A DNA stretch of 64,000 nucleotides from Nectonema munidae (lineage: Eukaryota > Nematomorpha > Nectonematoida > Nectonematidae): positions 310,001-374,000 of the forward strand of contig JAUIRK010001041.1 of NCBI GenBank assembly GCA_030549495.1, in the 5' to 3' direction. Made by a program: the position numbers and the translations under genes. The notes under the pieces are model-generated. The model saw only the letters and a list, made by a program, of their open reading frames with translations. It had not been told where the DNA came from and ran no database searches. Shown here in pieces: positions 33,391-45,356 of the stretch (position 1 is the first letter of the stretch; every line of letters starts with the position of its first letter).

Positions 33391-33855
33391 TCAAAACTTG
33401 TCAAACTTTTTCTTTGTAACACCAGGAGCTTTAGTTAATTTAATAACATTAAAACGAACAGTTTTACTCAAAGGTCTACATTCGCCAACAGTTACAGTAT
33501 CACCTACAGCTGCGTCTCTAAAACAGGGAGATAAATGCACAGACATATTTTTATGTTTTTTTTCAAAACGATTATATTTCTTTACATAATGTAAGTATTC
33601 TCTTCTTATTACAATAGTCCTTTGCATCTTCATTTTCTGGATCTTACCAGTTAAAATTCTTCCTCTGATTAAGACACCACTGGTGAAAGGACATTTCTTA
33701 TCAATATAAGTACCTTCCATTGCTTCTTTAGGAGTTTTAAATCCCAAGCCAATATTTTTGTAGTAACGTTGATCTTTTTTACCTTTCTTAAGAGATTTGA
33801 GATTTATACGTGAAATATCTTGTTTTTGAAAAGCCTTTTCAGTCTGCTCAGCCAT
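33391..33855 (-). CDS. RPS11: 40S ribosomal protein S11 (uS17), intronless
   Basis: A 154-residue protein, close to the 158 of vertebrate S11, starting [12 protein letters not shown] and containing the diagnostic blocks [55 protein letters not shown] and [19 protein letters not shown]. It binds rRNA in the small subunit. An in-frame upstream Met (33888) is rejected: the ATG at 33855 begins the conserved MAEQ and is preceded, 18 bases up, by CTTCTTTCTCTTTT starting at a C, a 5' TOP tract that marks the transcription start of ribosomal protein genes. There are no introns, frame breaks or poly(A) tail, so it is either a real intronless gene or a well-preserved functional retrocopy that carried its TOP start. 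Confidence 0.95.
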   Translation of the reverse strand: MAEQTEKAFQKQDISRINLKSLKKGKKDQRYYKNIGLGFKTPKEAMEGTYIDKKCPFTSGVLIRGRILTGKIQKMKMQRTIVIRREYLHYVKKYNRFEKKHKNMSVHLSPCFRDAAVGDTVTVGECRPLSKTVRFNVIKLTKAPGVTKKKFDKF

Positions 33856-33859
33856 CTTT

Positions 33860-33873
33860 AAAAGAGAAAGAAG
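33860..33873 (-). promoter_or_regulatory. 5' TOP tract / likely transcription start of RPS11
   Basis: CTTCTTTCTCTTTT on the - strand: an uninterrupted 14-pyrimidine run beginning with C, ending four bases before the start codon. TOP tracts give mTOR/LARP1 control of ribosomal protein translation. An A/T-rich TATA-like stretch lies about 25-30 bases upstream. Confidence 0.7.
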
Positions 33874-33888
33874 TCGTGAAAAAAACAA

Positions 33889-36207
33889 GAATAAATATTA
33901 AATTAAAATAAAAATTACAACTAAACAATTTTATTCTGTTGATACTAGTTTAAATCTTATCTTTTTTTTCTTTGAACAAAAGTTAACTAATTTAAATTAA
34001 TTAATTAAATATAAGAATCTTTTCTTCTTTAAAAAAACTTAAAATTTTGCAAAAATTAATATAAAAGTATTATAAAGAAATAAAAAAATATTTATAGTTT
34101 TAAAAATTGATATAAGTGTTGCACCGATAAGGTCATTGATTTAGATTTTAAAGAGTAGAGGACCTAAAAAATATCCTCCTGTAAAACCTAGAGTTGGGGT
34201 CGATTCCATTATAATCAGAATAACAGAAATTCCTAGATTGAAAATTGGAATATTTTGAACAATTATGAAAGAATCATAATCTTTTTTAAAAAAACAAAAA
34301 TCAAAATCAGAGCTAGAGAACAATAAATATCAGATTCTATCAATAATTATAGCGCCATAAACTTGACTGGAAGACATGAGAACAACAGCAAGAGTTTTGT
34401 AAAAAATTAAGAACAAAGCTGCCCAGTATCTCTCCTATCGACCCAAGGTTACAAATGCCACATTTCAAAAATGATGTATCAGGAAAGATGATGATCCTGT
34501 AATTACTGGAAACAAAATAATCGTTCAATAGTTAGCTAGCTAAATTGTGATGTATAATATCTACCCATATCTTTTTTTCTTACTAATCAAAATCGGATTT
34601 TGAAAATCAGAATCGAGATCCGAATTTTAATGAAAAATCAGAAACAAAGTTACAATTAAAAAATTCAAAATTAGAATCATTATCATTATCTAGAATTGGG
34701 CCCAACTCATGCCAATAGGTGGCTTCTCAATCACATTTTTTAGAGAGTTTATACAAAGAAGTTGAATATTAATATTTATAGATTCTTTAAAAGAGCTTTA
34801 AACTTTAGGCAGATATTTCTCAAAACTATCCTTATAAAATTTATAAACATCAATAGAAAAATATTTATTTAGAATTTTCGCTATTTCGTGGGGATTAAAA
34901 ATATAAAACAAAATATCGAATAATATATTTTTAATTTTGAAAAAATTATAAAATGGAAATTTAATTGTTAAAAGTTAAAAAGTATTTTATGGTTTTCCCA
35001 AAATGGAACTCACTATTTTACTATATCATGCTATTCAAGAAAATTATAGATAATAGAAGAAAAATTGAAAACAATTCATTTAAGATTTAATTTTTGTCAA
35101 AACTCTATTGTGGTGGAGAGAGATATAAAAAAAAAGAATTTATGCAAACAAGCTGCTTTCCATATTGGATCTAGAGAGTTGTTTCTATTTATAATGTTTT
35201 TTAGATAAAAATCAATTTTTTACAAAATTTGATGTAGTTAGCCTCCTGTTTTGAAGGAAGGAAACAGAAAACAACGTTAAATCATGTTTTACTATATTTT
35301 TGGAACCTAGTACTGTTATCTATTATTATAATTATAGGTTACATCGGTAAAATTCAGATTTATAAATACTAGTGGGACTAGAAGAGGAAGCAGAAATTAT
35401 CGTCTTTTTACTCATAATTTACATATTATACAGTGCTTTCATACTAGAGATATATACATATTAAAATTTGAACACCATACCAGCCAGTACAATAAATATT
35501 TTTTCAATACCCACAGTACCAAGTTGATATCCAGTTAAAATTAATAAGATTTTACAGGAATTAAACAAAAAATTTGATGAACTGTGTTGTTATAAAGAAA
35601 AATAGATTATTCACATATCTCAATTGTTTTTTCGACTTTCATTGGAAGTAAATTTATTGATCCTTTAACGTAATTGTTGATATATTTGGCTTATTAAAGT
35701 AGAGGGAGATGGAATTTCTCATAGAAAATATGTATAATTTTCTGCTTACACTAAAAACATCATTCATACCAACAGTGCCTGACATTAATGTTTAAGGAGA
35801 TTTGTCATCACGTTATGCTCATAATAGTACTTAACTGCTGAGTATATTTTTTAATTCTAGAATGCACAAAATCTATTTTTTAAAATTTGATAAAAAACTA
35901 GTTCCCATATACAAAATTCACATTATTACCTCTTTTCAAAGCTTAGTTTGTCTCGTGAGAAATGCCATACTACACGCAAACACAGCAAAGATTTTACTGA
36001 CATATCTTCACGTTTCATTTGTCGCTTACACAGAAATAAACGCTTGCTCATTTATCAGTCACGTATACACAAATAATGATAATTCATTACACACAACGTG
36101 CAAGCGAAAAATTTTGACACGAAACACATATATGTTGTTTTTCTTTATATATAAGAAGAACGAATCTAACGTTAATTCACTACTCCCTTATCATTTTCCA
36201 TAAATTG
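33889..36207. other. Intergenic stretch upstream of RPS11
   Basis: No gene recognised. The 113-codon open frame at 35862-36203 has no family motif and is left unannotated. Confidence 0.35.
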
Positions 36208-36860
36208 TTTGCTACGATGTCGAGCTTCATCTGGAGCAAAAATATAAGAAGAAGCACTGGGTAGTGTAAGTCATAAACCCCGACATCTTTAAACAACCAT
36301 GAGAAAGTTTTGCATAATAAAGAATACTACGATGCCAAGTAAGGACTGCTATAAAAGAAAACAAAAGAAGTGTCTTCTTAAGAAATGTCTTCTTAAGAAT
36401 ATGATGTATCAAAGACTTCTCCGGTAAGGGAAACAAAAATTGTCCAGTTGTCATTACAGGAAAAGTTAAAGAAAAGGAAGTTTTGGGACATTAATGACTC
36501 TAGAGCTAAAAAAAATCACAAAAAAGTCTTCTCATGATGATGATGGATAACCAGCCTATCAGCATGGTTTAACAGCTTTATTGGCATTATGACACATTTA
36601 CAAAAATAGTATGTAATACCTACCCGAAGATTCTTCGCTAAGAACGTTTTTTCCAGATTTTTTAGAGAACTACAAAAAGATATTGAGGCAGAGGTAGCCT
36701 GCCTCTCTCTCCTCACTGGATCACTGCGGAATATGTAAGGAAGAATGCAGTTCTTGATCCATCCCTCTTTACAGACACTAACACAGGTGTTAAAAATTTA
36801 AGTAGGCGGATCTAGAACTCAGAAAAAACATAACTATATCTCAGAACGCAGAATTCCCTA
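36208..36860 (+). other. Possible decayed coding region, unassigned
   Basis: One + frame shows coding-like runs broken by many stops (CYDVELHLEQKYKKKHWVV, then VINPDIFKQP, and near the end NAVLDPSLFTDTNTGVKNLS). The composition is less AT-rich than the flanks. It may be an old transposase or host pseudogene; I do not recognise the family. Confidence 0.25.
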
Positions 36861-36942
36861 ATGCTTGGGGGCTATTATATATGAGTAGTCACCTAGGATA
36901 ACTTTTCTCTTTTTTTGCATATACCCCAAAGAACGCTTCGGC

Positions 36943-37224
36943 CTAGGTTTGCGTGAGCTCCCAAGCTTGGCATAATTGTGGCCAATGCTTGTGTGTCCTT
37001 AGTTTTTCTATAAACTTTTTATTTAATTTCTCCAACCTTTTCTGGAACCAAGAAAAGATGGTCCGTCTATGAGCAATAATGAAAGGGTTGCCATAAACAG
37101 TCGTAAAAAGTTTATACAAGAGGTCGTCTGTTTTCTTGGTCCAAGTTGAGGGAAGCCATCCCAAAATGGAGTTTCCATAAGTCAATTTCGGCATTGTTAT
37201 GGTTTTAATGACCTTGCCTACCAC
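36943..37224 (-). pseudogene. LINE ORF2 C-terminal fragment
   Basis: Encodes a 93-residue block (TITMPKLTYGNSILGWLP...RRTIFSWFQKRLEKLNKK) resembling the region after the RT thumb in Jockey-group LINEs. It is out of frame with the main ORF2 block. The intervening 140 bp contains a stop and a long A run, where the frame was probably lost. Confidence 0.6.
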
Positions 37225-37366
37225 CGTGGAATTGACCCCAAGGTCTTTAAGACATCCATATAGCGCTAGATCCTTCTAACCCTTTTTTTTTTATCTTTTC
37301 GGGAGCTTCACGATGAAAACTAAATCCTGCATCCCAATTGATTCCTAGATATTTTAGGTGGCGAAC

Positions 37367-39472
37367 TCAGGGAATATTCCCTATAGTTGGAGGGTTATTT
37401 TTGGGACAATAAGCGCCAAAGATCATGAACTTGCACTTAGAGTAATTCACCTTAAGGTTCCATCCAGTGAAATACGCCCCTAATATGGTATCTGCAAAAC
37501 TGATTATCCTAGAATAGATTGACTTATTGAAAGAGTCCCTAATATCAGATATGTAGATGTTGAACAGAAGAGGGCTTATAGGTGAACCTTGGGGGACCCC
37601 GCGGCCTAAGCTTATTCTCCTTGAAAATTTGTTATTTATTCTGATCTGGAATGAGCGTAGAGAAAGGAAACTGTGAACTACCTTGAAGATGCATGATGGC
37701 ACAAACATGCTACTAAGTTTGAACAGCAAACCCTCATGCCAGACCTTATCAAAAACCTTCTCCAGATCGTAAGATATCATCCCTACGTAGAGGCCATCAT
37801 TTAAGCTTTTAGCAACATCATGATGCAAGGTAAGCAGAGCATGATTTGTTGATAAACCTTTTTTGAATCCAAACTGTTCTTCTTGGATTATTGCATGCTC
37901 CTTGCACCAAGCGTCGAGTACTCCAAAAATTAATTTGTCATACACTTTGCTCAGGCAAGGGAGAAGACTGATAGGCCGTAGGTCACTCGGTTTGCCGATC
38001 TTCTTGCCAGCCTTTGGCACGCAAATAAGTATAGCCCTTTTATACCAGTCTGGGTAAAACCCATCTTTTATAAAAGAGTTATATATTGCCAGCAAGACGT
38101 CCCTAAACCTAGGGGGAAGATTCTTGATGAATAGATTACTAACTTCATCCCATCCCGCCGCTTTCCTAGCTTTAAGCTTTTTAATGATTTGCACCAGATC
38201 CTCTAGGATGAAGTTAGTGTCGTTCGTCGCAGATAAACCCCTAAAAAACTCAATTTCAGAATTAAAATTTTTCGGACCTGGATTTGTCCTATACACATCT
38301 TCGTAATAATCAGAAAGCAGTGCACATTTATCTTCCGCCTCAATGGCTGTTCGGTTATTCCAAGTGACCGACGTTGGACCTTTGCAGCCGGGCTTCAGCC
38401 CTCTAACCAGGTTCCAGAACTTCGAAGAGCCCTGTAGCTGGTTAGAGGCTTTTATGATGCTTGTAACTTTCCTAGATGTGGTTTCGCCGAGCTTTTTCCT
38501 AATGAGTTTTTGTAATCGATTGATGAGATTCTTTGTCTCGGCGTCCCTAGTGTGAATGTATTTTTTATAGAGAGCTCGTTTTTCTTTGATGAGTAATAGG
38601 ACATTCTTCGGAATTGGATTTTCGTATTTTCTAACCTCCTTCAAGGGAACTGCCTCTCGTGCCGCCGAGAGAATAGCATTGTTGACACACTCTGCAAGTT
38701 CCTCAGGAGGTTTAACTCCTATGCACATCATGACCAGCGGACCTGAATCATTTAGTAGCGACCTAAGCCTATCCCAGTTGGCTTGGCTGAAGATCCACCT
38801 CTTCACAAAATTTTCCTTGTCAGCCGTGAATTGTTGACCTAAAGAAACTGTGACCAACAAGGGCTTGTGGTCAGATACACAGCAATCGTGGATAACCACT
38901 ATTGAGTCTAGAAGTGGTCTTAGATTAAAAGACATGATTGCAAGATCTAACACATTCTTATCACGAGTCGGTGTTGGATCGTTAGCGATAAACGCATACG
39001 AATCCTCTACCAACTTGAGTAAGTCGGTGTCAGCCGCGCTATTGGTTTCACTGAACAGCCTAGTGTGGTGAGCGTTTAGGTCACCTAGTAGTAGCACCTT
39101 ATCGGAAGAGCGAAAATATCTTTCGATAAATTCGTAATCCAACAGAGGGTTACTAGGCGGGTTGTAACAACCCAGCACAACTAAATGTCCAGCTCTGTCA
39201 AGATCAAGCTTCAGGGCCATCGAGTCTCCAGAGTCACTTATCGTAAAAATAGAAACTTTCAACCCCTCTCGCACATCCATCGCTAGACCTCGCGAGTGGC
39301 TTGTTCCAGGATGCACAAATGTCCTATATCCGAGGATGCGGATGGAATACTTGGCTTGAGATTTGACTTCGTTCAGAGAGAAAACATCTGTATTATTTTC
39401 GGTAAGAAGCTCAATTAGAGCACTACGTTTCTTAGCCAAGCCGTTGATGTTGAAGTGCAAAAATTTGAGCAT
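37367..39472 (-). pseudogene. LINE ORF2: AP endonuclease + reverse transcriptase, RT core damaged
   Basis: A 701-residue frame starting at ATG. The endonuclease (about residues 1-215) keeps FNINGL, the catalytic Glu in SLNEVKS, GDLNAHH and SDHKPL. The RT (about 420-690) has KPSDLRPISLLPCLSKVYDK, EEQFGFKKGLST, SYDLEKVFDKVWH and GVPQGSPISPLLFNIYISD. At the active site the expected FADD-type motif reads SFADTILGAYF and passes straight into TGWNLKVNYSKCKFM, so the second catalytic Asp and roughly 25 residues are missing, apparently by an in-frame deletion. The RT cannot be active. It comes after ORF1 by 124 bp, the usual LINE layout. Confidence 0.8.
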
Positions 39473-39596
39473 GACAGATTGGCACTACACTATCCTATTT
39501 ACTGGCATTCTAGCAGGTGGTCCGCAGCCACTGCGCTCACGATTTTCTCCAGCTGTTCTTTGAACAGTAGTGATTTGAAAATAGAGAGCGCTATTT

Positions 39597-40772
39597 TTAA
39601 AATGGCCTCCTATTTACTACTGTTACCTTGGGTAATGCAGGGCTAGTTACTACTTCGGAATAAGAGGTACTAGCTAATACTGGCTTTGATGGAATGTATG
39701 GCGCTGGCCTGTATACCAGGGCAGGCTTTGCCTTTTTGATTACTTTAGCGGATTGCTTTGAATTTACCTGTATTCTTTTTGTATCTTCTTTTTGTTGAAA
39801 AGCGGATATTTTCGATGGGCAATTATTGTAGGCAGCTGAATACCCTTGACCTCCACAAAGATAGCACTTTGAAACAGATCGCTTTTCTGAATTGCATGAA
39901 AGGCGATCATGCACGCAACCACATATCAGACAGCACTCTTTATTCGGACACGCTGCTGATACATGCCCTAGTTTTTGGCATTTGTAGCATTGAAGCGCCC
40001 TCGGTTTAGGTAGGAATTCGTGGCAAGTGAATTTCAAGCCCATGATGTTGAGCCCATTCTTAGTGAGTGATTGCACGTGTATCTTGTTGTCAAGGATCAC
40101 CTTTAGACAAGATCCTTTGCTCATATTTTTGAACAATGGTTCAATTTTGCACAGATAGCCTAGGATCTTGATTGCGGTCGCAACATCAGGAGCATCCTCC
40201 ATGGTAGGCCCTTTGATGACGACGGCACAAGCCTTCTCCCTAGCTACATAACCATTGACAAAGGGCCATTTCGCAAAGGGTTGTAGAAGTGAGTTCTTGG
40301 ATTCAACATCCTCAACTAGAATTTTAATGAGATTTAGCTTAGGCAGCTTGAACATCTTGACGATTTTTAAATTGGGTTTTTGGGATTTAATAGCTTTGTA
40401 AGTTGCAAACTTACTTCCAAGGTTAGGGACATTTTTTAAAAACACAGAAATAAATTTGGCCACCGGTCTGGCTGTAACAGCAGTTGTCATGAATTGATGT
40501 CGCTTTGGGCGGCCAACTACCTTGATAAATTCCCCTTCTGACCTAGAGTCGGCGGGGTGTTCTCTCTTGTTTTGATTCAGGGATGCCTCGGGTTCGCTCT
40601 CTGTAGAGCTTGAGCAGAGGCTCGCGGACAAGTTTTTACAACTCCTTAAATTGATAGCCTCATTCCTTGGTGACTCAGAGGAGGAGACCGAACCTTGATT
40701 GTTATTATTAATAGGAGAAAATTTTTTGATACTTACGTCTAGCCTAGTACTAGACTTCTTCTTGGTCTTCAT
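39597..40772 (-). pseudogene. LINE ORF1: Gag-like protein with three zinc knuckles
   Basis: An intact 391-residue frame. The first 90 residues are Ser/Lys-rich and look disordered. The middle (about 105-260) resembles the RRM/PRE_C2HC-like region of Jockey ORF1 proteins. Three CCHC-type knuckles follow at about 260-315: CYKCQKLGHVSAAC, CLICGCVHDRLSC and CYLCGGQGYSAAYNNC, the third irregular. ORF1 proteins bind element RNA. Marked pseudogene because the partner ORF2 is dead, although this frame itself is open. Confidence 0.7.
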
Positions 40773-41095
40773 CTTTCACCGAGAAGAGGATGATCAAAGT
40801 TGAGTTGAAGGAGAAATCGGTGGTAAGAAAAAATATGATGAGCGCACTCGATATCAAGTGAGAGAGTGATGGTGTACGAAGTAGTGATATCAAGAAAGAG
40901 AGAGTAAGCAAATCGTGTGATGAAAAAGTGACAAGGCGGAAGCGCAAAGCGAAAAAGTGACCAAATTAATTAATTAATTAATTAAGTTGTTTTGTGACGT
41001 TCGCACCCATCCTTTCGGATATCGTGGCCCGCCCGGAATGCTGAGTCCAAGTCTAACTGGACTTTCCATCCCACTAAACACCAATCGGCCCTTGT

Positions 41096-41587
41096 TATAA
41101 AAGAATAGCTCTATTATATATAGTATTTTACAAGAATTTATGTTACAATATATAAATACAACTGAGAGAACTATAACCAAATTGTACCTGAATCATAATA
41201 GACACCCTCACTTGACGAATAAATTTATAGCAATACGGTTGACGGAATCTATGACATTATTGTCTAAAAAATTTCCATCATTTGTTTCAACTAAAAATTT
41301 AAATTTTTGGTGTCGCGTCAATACAATCATTTAATTCTCGATCAAAATAAATTATGTATATGAAAGTTTTGATAAATTTTTTGTAAAATTTTTAACGCCA
41401 TCTATAATGCAGCTTTTGAACTTTTGTTTTATTTTTAATTTTTTATTAAATTCATGAAACATAAAAAAATATTTTTAAAGTTATTTAAAATGTAATCAGC
41501 AAACTACATTCTGTTTTCAGCCATGTATTAAGAATTTCTCAACTGAAGAATGCAGAGGTTTATACAGCTCTTGGGATCTGATCCTTA
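41096..41587. other. AT-rich intergenic stretch
   Basis: No gene recognised. Contains one TTAACGCCATCTA motif at about 41391, discussed among the findings. Confidence 0.35.
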
Positions 41588-41726
41588 GGTAAAGGTACGG
41601 TGGGATGTTTTCATCGAGAAGGCACTTGCATCAAACTATGAAGAAAGGAGGCTTGATGCGGGATTGAACTCAAGACCTCTAGTTATCGAAATTCAGTATC
41701 TAACCAACTTCGCTCACTCCCCCTAA
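41588..41726 (-). mobile_element. tRNA-derived SINE, copy 1
   Basis: On the - strand: GGAGTGAGCGAAGTTGG (A-box-like), GATACTGAATTTCGATAAC, GAGTTCAATCCCGCATCAAG (B box), then body words CATAGTTTGATGCAAGTGCC, TTCTCGATGAAAACA, CCCACCGTACCTTTACC. The same words in the same order make up the SINE at 58539-58680. No clear target duplication here. Confidence 0.75.
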
Positions 41727-42179
41727 CACTGTTGCTAACTAGCTACTAAACTTAAGGGTGTTAGAAATTAGGACCTCTGGAGTTAGGATCGTGTGGAAAT
41801 AATAAAGTAGACTAGATGCAAATTTCAATTTGGTAATAATAAACAATTCAACAAGAGGGTACAATGTGCACTTGTCTCTCTCTCATCATGATAAATGGGT
41901 ATCGGTTCACATATTATACCAAAGTTTCTGTTGGTATATGCTACCACAATTGTGAGCACAGTTCACACTGATTTGTCATAAATACGATGATAAAAATTAA
42001 AAACAAATCTCCAAAATGTGTACAAAATTGATCACGTTAATTTGCATGGAGGCGTGTTGCTTCTTGCCGCCAATCTATTTGTGTTTTATGACGTTATTCT
42101 TTTGACCTAACGTCATTTTGTCGCATAATATCTTATCTAGTTCTTTTGCTCTGATCGACTTAATTGCATTTTTTCAAAC
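41727..42179. other. Intergenic stretch before the piggyBac relic
   Basis: No gene recognised. If the piggyBac element kept a 5' end it should lie here, but no TTAA-bounded terminal repeat was identified. Confidence 0.35.
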
Positions 42180-43690
42180 ATGTCTTACTCATCTTCATCT
42201 TACGCATGTTCTTTTGCTGATAGGTTTGATACTAAAACTCTTATAGCTTTATCATCCTTTACAAGTCATTTACAAAATGATTTGTTTGATGAAGTTTTAG
42301 TCGCTCCTGACTTGACTGAATATTCATGGGTACCAAAAAGTAGTGGGAGAGGAAGACCAGAAATTTAAACATAAGAAATACTGTTTTGAAACCTCCTGAT
42401 GGAGTAGCTAAAAATATGAAAGATATTTTATTGATCTTTAATTTATTTTTTGATTCCATATAATTCCCTACATTTTCTCAAACATCTTGCCTAAAATGGA
42501 TGCTAATTTTAATTAATTTCTTTGATTTTTTTTTTATCAATTTGAGATCAGAAAATCCTAAATATTTGCATCTCATTCATTGCTATAAAATTTTTAGTGT
42601 ACACGATTTTTACCCTATTTGGGTGTGTTAATTTACTTAGGACAAAATGGCGATCAAAAAATTAAGGTTTATTCAGATTTATTCTCAAAATCTTGCAGTC
42701 CATTTTTGAAAGCATGTTTAGGAAGGGATATGCTCAACTTAATTCACGTGTTCTTTCTATTTGAAGAAAAAAGAGATTCTTCCGATAAACTCAGCCCCAT
42801 TAGAAAACTACACAATCATTTTTTCAAAATCTGTTCTCAGTATTGGACACCACATTCTGTAGTTACAATAGATTAAATTTTATCATCTAAATAACTCAAA
42901 GTTTTTTTACACTTTGAAACGTGAAAATATGCAAGTGGATTGATAGATAAAACTTATTTTTCAAGCTTGAATATTTCAAAAAGTTTTATTCAAGAAAGCG
43001 ACATTCCGTCCGGTTTGTGGTATATAGAGATAGGTTTTTTACGAGTCATGAACTTGCTATGTGGTGTACAGAAAAAAAGTATCCTTATGCGGCAACGTAA
43101 CTCCTAATAAAAGGTTTGTTCCAACCTTATTTAGAATACAGCACTTGAAAACATTATAATTCTGTGAATGTGACAGCTGAACTCAAAATACGCATCCCTG
43201 ACAGCTTATATTCCAAAAAAATACGCAACTCGAAATTTCAAAATAGTTTATATCCTCTCCAATGTCAAAATCAACAATCTTGCTTCAAACCCGGAAAGGT
43301 TACTGACTTACAATGAATTCAAAGGAGGGGTGGATCAAGCGAAAAAATGATAAGAACTAATAGAAACTAAATTGTAAATGGACATATGCTGTATTTTGCT
43401 ATTATTTAGATATCAGTGTTATGGATATATGGATTTTTGCAAAGTTTAATTCTCCTCAAGACTTTCCAACTTCAAAACAAAGTGGAAGAAAATACTTCAT
43501 AAAAACTTGCTTTTTGTTTAGCTGATGAAGCGATGAAAGTAAGATCTTCTCTGTCAGAGTTGCCTTTAGAGATAAAGTACTTACTTCTTGTTCACAATGC
43601 ATTTCCAAGCGTAGCAGAGCAGCAAGAAAATATCAGAAATGTAAAGCTACTATATGCAAAGCTGATTCTAAATCGCTCTGTCTGAATTGT
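42180..43690 (+). pseudogene. piggyBac-like transposase, decayed
   Basis: Blocks in several frames follow the piggyBac order. 42180-42368: Ser-rich N-terminus. 42619-42876: GVLIYLGQN, CLGRDMLNLIHVFF, KLSPIRKLHNHF and SVVTID, the last being the first catalytic Asp region, cut by a stop directly after. About 43305-43400: YNEFKGGVDQAKK, the family's KGGVD signature. 43520-43690: a Cys-rich C-terminal part (CSQC...KC...ICKADSKSLCLNCC) like the ring-type C-terminus of piggyBac proteins. At least three frame changes and several stops. TTAA-bounded MITEs elsewhere in the window may once have used such a protein. Confidence 0.65.
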
Positions 43691-44980
43691 TGCTAAAGAA
43701 GTCTCTTTTTTTAAAATAAATATACGCCATACAACAATTTTTAATAAAAATTTAAATTTTTTAACGCCATCTAAAATCCTTTTTTCAGCTACAAAGTTTT
43801 TATGTTTTCAGCAAATAAATTTTTTGCTTGTTTTTCTTCATTTTTTTCAGAACAAAATTTAGTTTTCTTTGATTTGAATGTTTACATATAAGTTCTGAAA
43901 TTTTTTTCTATGCCAATTTGTGCTTGAATACTGACTGCGTCAAAAAAGCATGGATTCTGTCAAGCGACGGTGGTCAAAAGAGAGTAAAATAAATAAATAA
44001 AAATAAATGTATTAAATCAAAATATGAACATATCTATATTTAAATATAAAATAGTATATAACAAAATCAAATCAAGGTAAAAGCAGCTAGTATACGATGT
44101 TTAAAACAATTTTTACAACAAAAGAAAGTATATACGCATATATGTAAATGTTTTCAATGAAGGGAGATTCAAATACATTAAACATATTCTAAAATACCGA
44201 CATTTTCTCACTGTCAAAATCAGAAACAACAGATGGTGGTGTAATATCATACGTGGTATCATCGTTATTCTTCCTTTGAATCTGGATTTGATCCAACTGT
44301 GTTAATCTTGCTCGGTGAGCTTTTTTATGCCTTTTCTTTGCCGCTTACTTGCCAGTAGAAATAATAAATATTGCAAATACCCATATCCAACTTCCATTTT
44401 ATAGATGGACATACAAATCAAATGGTACAACTGGGTATTCCAGTTCGTCCTTTGGCTATGAGTTCCACAATAAACGCTCTTTTAATGGTGCAAAAGTGAT
44501 ACGAGTTTGGTTTTCAAAATATGATTTTGGCTAAATTGCCTTCATACCACGGTTGGTGTAATTGTATATAGCAGGAAGCGAAATAAATCGGTCTTGAAAT
44601 ATTTTTTGCAACTTGGTAACAAATGGTGATCAGTATGACTTATTCAAAATTGAACTGCATATGTACTGCCATGCAAAACCTCCTCCCCATCTCTCTACGC
44701 TTTTTAAGAGACCACCATCCCTCCCGCTCTTATTGCGTAGGTTGGCCCCTTTCCTAAAGGAGGAGAGATTGTCCTGTTTCTCCACCACAATGGTAGGAAA
44801 TTTTTATGATAAACGTTAAGTACTGCTTTATTTTCTGGATCATAGTCCCATGTATACACTTCCTATCTGTCTTTGAATAAAGAATTGTTCTGTTACAAAT
44901 ATACTTCTATTTAACCTAAATATTAATCAGATATTATTTATGTCTTTTCAAGGTAATTGTTAATAAATCTTTTGGTTTTG
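43691..44980. other. Intergenic stretch
   Basis: No gene recognised. A second TTAACGCCATCTA motif lies at about 43757. The open frame at 44349-44534 (NTHIQLPFYRWTYKS...) has no family I can name. Confidence 0.3.
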
Positions 44981-44984
44981 CGAT

Positions 44985-45072
44985 TATCCGGTCGGATACA
45001 AGAAATATCCGGCGTAGATGTCGAAAAATCGTCACTATCCGGAGGGATAGACTATCCGGTGCACCCCGAATT
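44985..45072. repeat. Cluster of TATCCGG motifs, probable hAT end
   Basis: TATCCGG occurs four times within about 85 bp, two of them as TATCCGGnnGGATA inverted pairs. The last runs into TATCCGGTGCACCCC, whose reverse complement GGGGTGCACCGGATA resembles the terminus of a known hAT group. Probably the end of a decayed hAT or derivative. Confidence 0.4.
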
Positions 45073-45097
45073 TAGACCTTCATGGCCTACACTCTAT

Positions 45098-45356
45098 AGT
45101 GGCGTAGCGAAAAATAAAAAAAAATGGGGTGGCAAAAAGGAGCAAATTTTTTTAAAATAAATATTTCTAATTTCTTAGAAGCTTAAAAGTCAACAAAATT
45201 TTTAAGAAAATTTTGAAAAAAAAATTCAGCACTTTATCTATGCAGATATATTTATAATAGCTTTAATTTTTAAAAGGATAAAATCTGGGGCATCTAGGGA
45301 AAATGGCGAGGGGGAGGAGGGCTGCACCACAGGCCCCACCATGGGTATGCCAATGG
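45098..45356. mobile_element. Short TIR element (AGTGGCGTAGC type)
   Basis: The left end AGTGGCGTAGCGAAAA and the right end, read inward, CCATTGGCATACCCATGG share the TGGCRTASC core. G-rich subterminal words (GGGGTGGC, GAGGGGGAGGAGGG, GGCCCCACC) occur near both ends. No coding and no certain target duplication. Confidence 0.35.

Larger units (their letters stand above)
36904..40985 (-). mobile_element. Jockey-like non-LTR retrotransposon (LINE), nearly full length, dead
   Basis: A two-ORF LINE on the - strand: ORF1 with zinc knuckles (40772-39597), then after 124 bp ORF2 with endonuclease and reverse transcriptase (39472-37367), then a C-terminal block in another frame (37224-36943). GC content is clearly higher than the flanks. 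The 3' end is probably the A-rich AAAAAAAGAGAAAAG at about 36917-36904. The 5' boundary is uncertain: a TTAA-repeat tract lies at 40963-40985 and GC-rich sequence continues to about 41095, which may be 5'UTR. No target duplication was found. Confidence 0.8.

Noticed and set aside
33856-33888. Upstream in-frame Met extension of RPS11
   Set aside because: The extra residues are the translated TOP tract and promoter; MAEQ at 33855 is the family start.
35862-36203. 113-codon + strand open frame
   Set aside because: No motif, no family resemblance, no promoter or poly(A) support.
38124-39071. + strand open frames of 60-83 codons across 37.8-40.0 kb
   Set aside because: Shadows of the LINE ORF1 and ORF2 on the other strand.
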